Positions 25,900-31,371 of a stretch of 31,371 nucleotides of DNA are shown here, piece by piece. How positions within the stretch are numbered: position 1 is the stretch's first letter; each line of letters begins with the position of its first letter. The stretch is taken from NCBI GenBank assembly GCA_050331455.1, contig JBHJGV010000035.1, positions 1 to 31,371 on the forward strand. The letters are read 5' to 3'. The position numbers and the translations under genes are program-made. This DNA comes from CAYUYV01 sp050331455. Lineage in GTDB: Bacteria; Pseudomonadota; Alphaproteobacteria; JAJFIK01. Below the pieces are notes generated by a model. It was not told the DNA's origin. It worked only from the letters and a program-made list of their open reading frames with translations, and ran no database searches.

Positions 25900-26667
25900 A
25901 TGACCGTGACTCTCGAAACGCTGCCTTCCGAATTGTTCCTGCTGCTGCTTGTTTTTGCCCGGCTCGGGGCGACGGTCATGCTGTTGCCGGTCTATGGCGA
26001 ACCCTCCGTGAACCCCCGGGCCCGGCTTGCCATCGCGCTGTGCCTCACACTGCTGGTCACGCCGGTGGTGCGCACCAGCCTGCCGGCGATCCCGGCCGGG
26101 TGGCCGGGCGCCATGGGTCTCCTGGTCGGAGAAGTGCTGGTGGGTCTGGCGGTCGGCGGCCTGATCCGCCTGTTCATGGCCGCGCTCCATGTGGCCGGCT
26201 CGGTCATTGCCATGCAGACGGGCCTTGCCTTTTCCATGACCTTCGATCCCACCCAGGGCACCCAGAGCGTCATGATCGCCACCTTCCTGTCCCTGCTGGC
26301 GGTGGCGCTCATTCTGGCGACGGATCTTCACCACCCCCTTCTGGCGGCGGCGGCCGAAAGCTATCGCGTGTTCCCTGCCGGCGCCGCTCTGCCTATCGCC
26401 GATATCAGCGGTGTGGCGGCGCGCTGGTTCGCCGATGCCTTCCTCCTGGGGCTGACCTTGAGCTTTCCCTTTCTGGTTTTCGGCTTCACATTCTATCTGG
26501 CCATGGGCGTTCTGGCGAAGCTGATGCCCCAGCTCCAGATCTTCTTCCTGGTGCAGCCGGTGAACATCGCCATGGGTTACGCCATTCTGGCCGTCGTGCT
26601 GTCCGGCCTGATGCTGGCATTCCTGAATGCGTTCGGCGAGCGCCTCGATGCGCTGATGGGGCGCTGA
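25900..26667 (+). CDS. fliR: Flagellar biosynthesis protein FliR
   Basis: 255 residues with about six to eight hydrophobic segments. Family marks are FARLGATVMLLPVYGE near the start, GEVLVGLAVGGLIRLF, AGSVIAMQTGLAFSMTFDP and the late FLVQPVNIAMGY stretch. FliR is the single-copy part of the FliPQR export gate, next to FlhB. ATG at 25900; the ribosome site is weak (GGTGA), so translation may depend on read-through from fliQ, 95 bases upstream. It ends three bases before flhB, a tight operon junction. Confidence 0.95.
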   Translation: MTVTLETLPSELFLLLLVFARLGATVMLLPVYGEPSVNPRARLAIALCLTLLVTPVVRTSLPAIPAGWPGAMGLLVGEVLVGLAVGGLIRLFMAALHVAGSVIAMQTGLAFSMTFDPTQGTQSVMIATFLSLLAVALILATDLHHPLLAAAAESYRVFPAGAALPIADISGVAARWFADAFLLGLTLSFPFLVFGFTFYLAMGVLAKLMPQLQIFFLVQPVNIAMGYAILAVVLSGLMLAFLNAFGERLDALMGR

Positions 26668-26670
26668 CCC

Positions 26671-27753
26671 ATGGCCGGCGATCAGGATGATGCCAGCAAG
26701 ACCGAAGAACCCTCCGCCAAACGGCTGGAAGAGGCCTTCAAGAAGGGCGATGTGGCCAAGAGCCAGGAGGTCACGACGGTGGCCCTGCTCATCGCTGCAA
26801 CGGCCGTGACCCTGGCCGCCTCCGGTCTCGTCGCCTCAAGCCTGTCCGAGGGCCTGTTTCCGTTTGTGCAAGCCCCCCACGCAATTTCTCTTGCGCCGGA
26901 AGATTTAACCCGGCTGTGGCAGCGCCTGTCGGGCCTGTTGCTGTGGACCCTGGCGGTTCCGTTTGTCGTGCTCATCTTCGCCGGTGTGGTCGGCAATCTG
27001 ATCCAGCACCCGCCGCTGATGACCACGGAAAAGATGAAGCCCGACCTGAAAAAGATCTCGCCCCTGGGCGGGCTGAAGCGGATGTTCGGTCCCCAGGGCT
27101 GGGTCAATCTGTTGAAGGGGGTGGTCAAGATCCTGGTGGTGGCTGCGGTGGTCGGCGCGGTCCTGTGGCCGGAAAGCGCGCTCATCCATGTGCTGATGAC
27201 CCAGGAGCCGGGCCAGATCCTCATCCTTCTGAGGACCCTGGGCGTAAAGGTCCTGGCGGCCTCCGCGGCCGTCGTGCTGCTCATTGCCATTGCCGATCTC
27301 GCCTACCAGAAGCACACCCGGCACCAGCGCCTGCGCATGACCAAGCAGGAGGTCAAGGACGAGTTCAAGCAGGCCGAGGGCGACCCCCATGTGAAGGGAA
27401 AACTTCGCCAGTTGCGCGCCGAACGGGGCAAACAGCGCATGATGGCGGCGGTGCCGGAGGCGACCGTGGTGCTCACCAACCCGACCCACTACGCCGTCGC
27501 CCTCAAATACGAATCGGATACGATGGCAGCGCCCATATGTGTCGCCAAAGGGATCGATGCCATCGCCCTCAAGATCCGTTCGATCGCCGAGGAGAACGGA
27601 GTGGCCGTCGTCGAAAACCCACCCCTGGCCCGAGCCCTCCATGCGACCGTGGACATCGACGAGCCCGTGCCTCCCGAGCACTACAAGGCCGTCGCCCAGG
27701 TGATCGGATTCGTATGGCGGACACGGGCCAAGGCCGGACGCCGCCGGGCATGA
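26671..27753 (+). CDS. flhB: Flagellar export switch protein FlhB
   Basis: 360 residues. The N-terminus (KTEEPSAKRLEEAFKKGDVAKSQEV) is the family's cytoplasmic start; four hydrophobic segments follow (about 28-210), then the cytoplasmic domain. The self-cleavage site NPTH is at N270-P271-T272-H273, followed by YAVALKYESD. Cleavage between N and P changes export from rod/hook to filament substrates. The EENGVAVVENPPLARALHATVDIDEPVP segment is the usual end of the FlhBCC fold. The start lies three bases after the fliR stop, and no separate promoter is seen. Confidence 0.96.
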   Translation: MAGDQDDASKTEEPSAKRLEEAFKKGDVAKSQEVTTVALLIAATAVTLAASGLVASSLSEGLFPFVQAPHAISLAPEDLTRLWQRLSGLLLWTLAVPFVVLIFAGVVGNLIQHPPLMTTEKMKPDLKKISPLGGLKRMFGPQGWVNLLKGVVKILVVAAVVGAVLWPESALIHVLMTQEPGQILILLRTLGVKVLAASAAVVLLIAIADLAYQKHTRHQRLRMTKQEVKDEFKQAEGDPHVKGKLRQLRAERGKQRMMAAVPEATVVLTNPTHYAVALKYESDTMAAPICVAKGIDAIALKIRSIAEENGVAVVENPPLARALHATVDIDEPVPPEHYKAVAQVIGFVWRTRAKAGRRRA

Positions 27754-27766
27754 GTATTCAGTTCCC

Positions 27767-27782
27767 GTAACACTTTGTTAAC
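27767..27782 (+). promoter_or_regulatory. Probable CtrA box upstream of cckA
   Basis: GTAA, CACTTTG, TTAAC: matches TTAA-N7-TTAAC at eight of nine fixed bases with exact seven-base spacing, 14 bases after the flhB stop and 259 bases before the cckA start. The rest of the 287-base gap holds no other gene I can support. Confidence 0.55.
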
Positions 27783-28040
27783 CCGAATCCTGAACACCGG
27801 GGCGATCGTCCGACCGTCCGTCTTCCTGTCCCGACAGGCGGGCGCGCGGGCCTTGAAGAGCCGGAAGGGTGGCTTGTCAGACCAGGAATGGCGTTCGTCG
27901 GCGGAGGCGGGCGCAATCCCTGGCAGCGGGTCGCGGGGGCCGGTGCGGCATGGCGTGTGCCGCCGGCACCCTTCACGGTACGGATCTCTCCGGCGCGGGG
28001 CTCAACCCTACCGGAGGCCGAAGGGGAGGTTTGGGTTGTC

Positions 28041-30599
28041 ATGATGCGGAAAATGAGTCTGCCGGGCTGGGAGATCGCGCCCGCCTTAAGCCCCAATACA
28101 TTGGCGCGGCTGCAGCGGCATCTGCCCGTGGTCATCGCGGTGTTGTTCGGCCTCTCGGGGGCCGCGGCCATTTCCGCCGTCATGGCGCCCGGGCTGCCGG
28201 CCCTGATCTTCCTCGGCGGTGCCGTCGCCGTCGGCCTTGTCGTGGTCTATGGCCATGCGACGGGGGCCCTGTCCAGCGTGGCGACGCCCCAATTCGGCGA
28301 CCTTGCCATCCGCATTGTGGAGGATGTGCCCGAGGCTTATCTCGTCACCCGCCGGGACGGTTCGGTGGTGTTCGCCAACACGGCCTATCGTCAGTTCACC
28401 GCCTATCTGGGCGAGGAACGGCCCGGCCCGCTCGAGCGTCTGCTCGCCGGCCAGGAGGATGCCGCCCAGCCCCTGTACAAACTCGCCCGGGCCGCCCGGG
28501 AGGGCGCGGAAGCCCGCGAGGACGTGCCCATCGACATGCCGGGCGGCGCGGGGCGCACCTGGCTGCAGGTGGAGGTGCGGCCCGTTTCAGGCTTTCGCCA
28601 CCGTGTGCTCTGGCGCATCGTGGACCGGGGCCCCGAGCGTGAGGCCGGCGAAGCCAAGCAGATGCTCCAATTGGAGCGCGACAGCCTGATCCGCGCCCTC
28701 GACCATCTGCCCGTGGGCCTCATCACCTTTGATGGCGCGGGCACGGTCATCTGGGCCAACCGGACCGCGGGCAGCCTCGGGGGACGGGGCGCCTGGGCCC
28801 TGGGCGGCGCGCGGCTCGACACGGTGTTCGCCGGAGGCGAGGACGATATCCGCGACCGCCTGCGCGAGGCCGCCGACGCCGACACGCCCATCGAGCTTGC
28901 CTTGCGGCGGGTCGAGGCCGACCAGGAACATCGGGAAGCCGAACCTTTGCGCGTCTGGGTGCGGGCGCGCACGGACATGGCGGCCGATTCGAGCCCCGTT
29001 CTGCATCTGGCCCTCTGGCCGCGCCGCGCCGATGGGGCCCAGGCGGAAGATCTGCCGGCCAATTCCCTGTCCGAGTTCCTGGACCATGCGCCCATGGGCA
29101 TCGTGATCCTGGACGAGGAAGGCGCCATCCAGGTGGCCAATCCGGCCATGCGCAAGATGATGGACGACCAGGGCGCCGATGCCCGCACCATCGAAGATCT
29201 GATCCAGCCCGATGACCGGGACGTCCTATCCACCATCGTCCAGCAGCTGCGGCTCGACCGGGCGGACAAGGACGGCATCGAGGTGCGCCTTGCGGGCTCC
29301 CAAGCCCCCGGTGCCCCGGCACGCAGTGCCCAGATCTTCGTTAGCCGGCTTGACCCCGTGCCCGGCGGCGACGGGCACCTGATCCTCTATTTCGTGGACA
29401 CGACGCACCAGAAGAGCCTGGAGCAGCAATTCGCCCAGTCGCAGAAAATGCAGGCCATCGGCCAGCTCGCCGGCGGTGTGGCTCACGACTTCAACAATCT
29501 GCTCACGGCTATTATCGGCTTTTGCGATCTCCTGGTGGCACGCCATCCGGCGGGCGATCCCTCCTTTGGGGACATCAACCAGATCAAGCAGAATGCCCTG
29601 CGGGCGGCTAATCTGACCCGCCAGCTTCTGGCCTTCTCCCGCCGGCAGACGCTGCGCCCGAAGGTGCTTCAGCTCACGGATGTATTGGCGGATCTGTCGA
29701 TCCTGTTGCGCCGCCTGATCGGCGAGACCATCACCCTCGACATCCGCCACGGACGCACCCTTGGCCTTGTGAAGGTGGACCAGGGTCAGCTCGAGCAGGT
29801 GATCATCAATCTGGCCGTGAATGCCCGCGATGCCATGCCCGAGGGCGGAACCCTGACCATCCGCACGGCCAACAAAAAGCTCACCCGCAAGGACGGCCCG
29901 CCGGCGGGCATCGGGATCGGCCAGGACAAGGTGCCGCCCGGCGCCTATGTGGAAGTGACCGTATCCGACACGGGTGTCGGCATTCCCGCGGAAAACCTGA
30001 CTCGGATCTTCGAGCCGTTCTTTACGACGAAGACGGAGGAAGGCGCCGGCAAGGGCACCGGGCTGGGCCTGTCCACCGTGATCGGCATCATCCACCAGAC
30101 GGGGGGCTACATGTTCCTCGACAGCGAGGTGGGCAAGGGCAGCACCTTCCGCATCTATCTGCCCCGGGATGCCAAGGCCGAAGCCGCACCGGCGCCCGTT
30201 GCCGACAAGGCCGAGAAGGCCCGCGATCTCACCGGCAAGGGCACGATCCTGCTGGTGGAGGACGAGGACGCCGTGCGCACCTTCGCCGCCCGGGCCCTCA
30301 CCTCGCGGGGTTACAATGTGCTCGAAGCGGCCCATGGCGAGCAGGCCCTGGAGGTCGCCGGCGGCCATAACGGGGCCATCGACCTGGTGGTGTCCGATGT
30401 GGTCATGCCCGTGATGGACGGGCCGACCATGGCCGGCCAGCTCCTTCAGATGCGCCCGGGGACCAAGATCGTGTTCATCTCCGGTTATGCCGAAACGGCC
30501 TTCCAGAACAGCGTCGGCGCCCCGGAGGATTTCACCTTCCTCCCCAAACCCTTCACCCTGAAACAACTCGCCCAAACCGTGAAGGACGTTTTGGGATAA
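28041..30599 (+). CDS. cckA: Hybrid sensor histidine kinase CckA
   Basis: 852 residues. Two membrane helices near the N-terminus (about 29-72, VVIAVLFGLSGAAAISAVMA and ALIFLGGAVAVGLVVVYG) lead into PAS-like domains (about 88-210, 215-330, 345-455; EDVPEAYLVTRRDGSVVFANTA, PVGLITFDGAGTVIWANR, PMGIVILDEEGAIQVAN). The kinase has H482 in AGGVAHDFNNLLTAI, the N box NLAVNARDAMP, and G boxes VSDTGVGIP and GTGLGLSTV. A receiver follows (about 735-852) with D786 in VVSDVVMP and the KPF lysine. In Caulobacter CckA phosphorylates ChpT, which feeds CtrA and CpdR, and acts as a phosphatase under c-di-GMP. The match across kinase and receiver, and the position after flhB, fit CckA. ATG at 28041 with GGGGAGG upstream; an in-frame extension to 27888 is low in coding character. 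Longer than the ~690-residue Caulobacter protein because of an extra PAS-like domain. Confidence 0.93.
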   Translation: MMRKMSLPGWEIAPALSPNTLARLQRHLPVVIAVLFGLSGAAAISAVMAPGLPALIFLGGAVAVGLVVVYGHATGALSSVATPQFGDLAIRIVEDVPEAYLVTRRDGSVVFANTAYRQFTAYLGEERPGPLERLLAGQEDAAQPLYKLARAAREGAEAREDVPIDMPGGAGRTWLQVEVRPVSGFRHRVLWRIVDRGPEREAGEAKQMLQLERDSLIRALDHLPVGLITFDGAGTVIWANRTAGSLGGRGAWALGGARLDTVFAGGEDDIRDRLREAADADTPIELALRRVEADQEHREAEPLRVWVRARTDMAADSSPVLHLALWPRRADGAQAEDLPANSLSEFLDHAPMGIVILDEEGAIQVANPAMRKMMDDQGADARTIEDLIQPDDRDVLSTIVQQLRLDRADKDGIEVRLAGSQAPGAPARSAQIFVSRLDPVPGGDGHLILYFVDTTHQKSLEQQFAQSQKMQAIGQLAGGVAHDFNNLLTAIIGFCDLLVARHPAGDPSFGDINQIKQNALRAANLTRQLLAFSRRQTLRPKVLQLTDVLADLSILLRRLIGETITLDIRHGRTLGLVKVDQGQLEQVIINLAVNARDAMPEGGTLTIRTANKKLTRKDGPPAGIGIGQDKVPPGAYVEVTVSDTGVGIPAENLTRIFEPFFTTKTEEGAGKGTGLGLSTVIGIIHQTGGYMFLDSEVGKGSTFRIYLPRDAKAEAAPAPVADKAEKARDLTGKGTILLVEDEDAVRTFAARALTSRGYNVLEAAHGEQALEVAGGHNGAIDLVVSDVVMPVMDGPTMAGQLLQMRPGTKIVFISGYAETAFQNSVGAPEDFTFLPKPFTLKQLAQTVKDVLG

Positions 30600-30833
30600 C
30601 CATGGGTACAGATGATCCGTAGGCTGGGCCTTGGCCCATCGTCAAACGATCCTTATGCATCGGTTCGTGATGCGGATGAAGTATCACTCTGCGTCGCGTC
30701 CGGGCGGGCGATGAGGACTCCCTGTGTCCCACCCCGTCGAGGTCCGCTGACCCGGTCGCCGCGCCATGGCCGGTGCATCTTGCGCCGGATGTCGCCAGAT
30801 CCGATAGTGCCGGCACACACAAAGGAGCCGGGG
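30600..30833. other. Gap between cckA and the TIR gene
   Basis: A short hairpin TGGGCC-TT-GGCCCA at 30625-30638, 26 bases after the cckA stop, may act as its terminator but lacks a T tract. Nothing else convincing is present; the TIR gene must have its own promoter here if it is not read from cckA. Confidence 0.35.
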
Positions 30834-31371
30834 ATGGCGGACGTCTTTATCAGTTACAAGCGCGAGGATCGGGCGGGGGCCGAGCGGGTGGCCGCGGCAC
30901 TCCAAGCGCTCGGCTATTCCACCTGGTGGGACAGCTCGGTCCATGCCGGCGACTATTGGGACATCGTGATTGAGCGGGAGCTGCACGCCGCGACCTGCGT
31001 GCTTGTCCTGTGGTCCCAGCGCTCGATCCTGTCCCGCTGGGTGCGGGAAGAAGCGAACTATGCCGCCGAAAAAGAAAGCTTGGTCGCCGCCAGCCTGGAC
31101 GGGACGCCGCCGCCCTTCGGCTTCAAGATGATCCAGGCACCAAACCTCTCCCACTGGACGGGGCAGGCGGAGGATGCCAACTGGTCTCTGGTGCTGCGCG
31201 GGATCGAGGCCCGCTGCGGTGCGCAAGTAACGCCGGCCCCTCAGAGCCGGTCCAAGAGCCTGCCAAACCCGCCCGCTGCGCGGCCCGACTGGGCGAGCGA
31301 GGCGGGAGAGGACCGGTTCGGGCGCTGGGCGGACATCCGTTTGGGGAACGCGCGCCAGAGGCTGCGCTGGA
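30834..31371 (+). CDS. TIR-domain protein with the start of an FGE-sulfatase-like domain (3' end outside window)
   Basis: ATG at 30834 after AAAGGAG with six-base spacing; the frame stays open to the last base (179 codons). Residues 1-125 are a TIR domain: ADVFISYKREDRAGAERVAAAL (box 1), LGYSTWWDSS, a strand CVLVLWSQRS, and SRWVREEANYAAE, where E73, four residues after W69, sits where the NADase glutamate of catalytic TIR domains lies. After a proline-rich linker the sequence DWASEAGEDRFGRWADIRLG and RQRLRW matches the lead-in to formylglycine-generating-enzyme (SUMF1-type, C-type-lectin-like) domains, normally followed by IPPGxFxMGS just beyond the window. Such fusions occur in bacterial conflict proteins, where the lectin-like domain recognises something and the TIR part acts on NAD. 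The target here is unknown. Confidence 0.85.
   Translation, partial: MADVFISYKREDRAGAERVAAALQALGYSTWWDSSVHAGDYWDIVIERELHAATCVLVLWSQRSILSRWVREEANYAAEKESLVAASLDGTPPPFGFKMIQAPNLSHWTGQAEDANWSLVLRGIEARCGAQVTPAPQSRSKSLPNPPAARPDWASEAGEDRFGRWADIRLGNARQRLRW

Noticed and set aside
27888..28040. N-terminal extension of CckA by 51 codons
   Set aside because: The stretch is rich in W, G, R and P, lacks family similarity, and the ATG at 28041 has a good ribosome site.

Overview
The window is GC-rich DNA from an alphaproteobacterium. The best evidence is the cluster at the right end: fliQ, fliR and flhB (flagellar export gate) followed by a hybrid histidine kinase that matches CckA, the cell-cycle kinase of this class. 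Sequences resembling CtrA boxes (TTAA-N7-TTAA) lie before fliQ and before cckA. I cannot place the organism below class level.

Layout. 1-1671 is the C-terminal part of a secreted RTX calcium-binding protein, closed by a strong hairpin terminator. 1781-2664 (minus) is a decayed pair, a YCII-type protein and an ECF sigma factor, both with pieces missing and frameshifts. 2954-8038 encodes a ~1,690-residue protein: a long beta-helix-like repeat region followed by membrane segments, with lower GC than its surroundings. 8089-11320 (minus) holds an SdsA1-type alkylsulfatase, a collapsed GGDEF-EAL gene and a small exported protein. 11523-13064 is a malonyl-CoA-synthetase-like ligase (MatB type), followed by a conserved protein of unknown function on the minus strand, a 5'-truncated TonB-dependent receptor and a DASS/SLC13 anion symporter.

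16265-25264 (minus) is one 2,999-residue secreted protein with eleven Calx-beta domains, four cadherin-like (tandem-95) domains, two blocks of exactly seven FG-GAP blades, an RTX patch and a type I secretion-like C-terminus. 25541-30599 is fliQ-fliR-flhB-cckA. 30834 to the end starts a TIR protein whose next domain looks like a formylglycine-generating-enzyme (FGE)-sulfatase fold; it runs off the window.

How they fit together. The core part is the flagellar/cell-cycle block, probably under CtrA control, with CckA being the kinase upstream of CtrA. The rest is accessory: two large type I secreted surface proteins (no exporter in view), uptake and activation genes for small organic acids and alkyl sulfates, a very large membrane-anchored beta-helix protein, and a probable TIR conflict protein. 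Four loci (YCII, sigma factor, GGDEF-EAL, TonB receptor) are remnants, and three of them have lost internal segments rather than ends. No tRNA, rRNA, CRISPR array, insertion sequence or integrase was seen.
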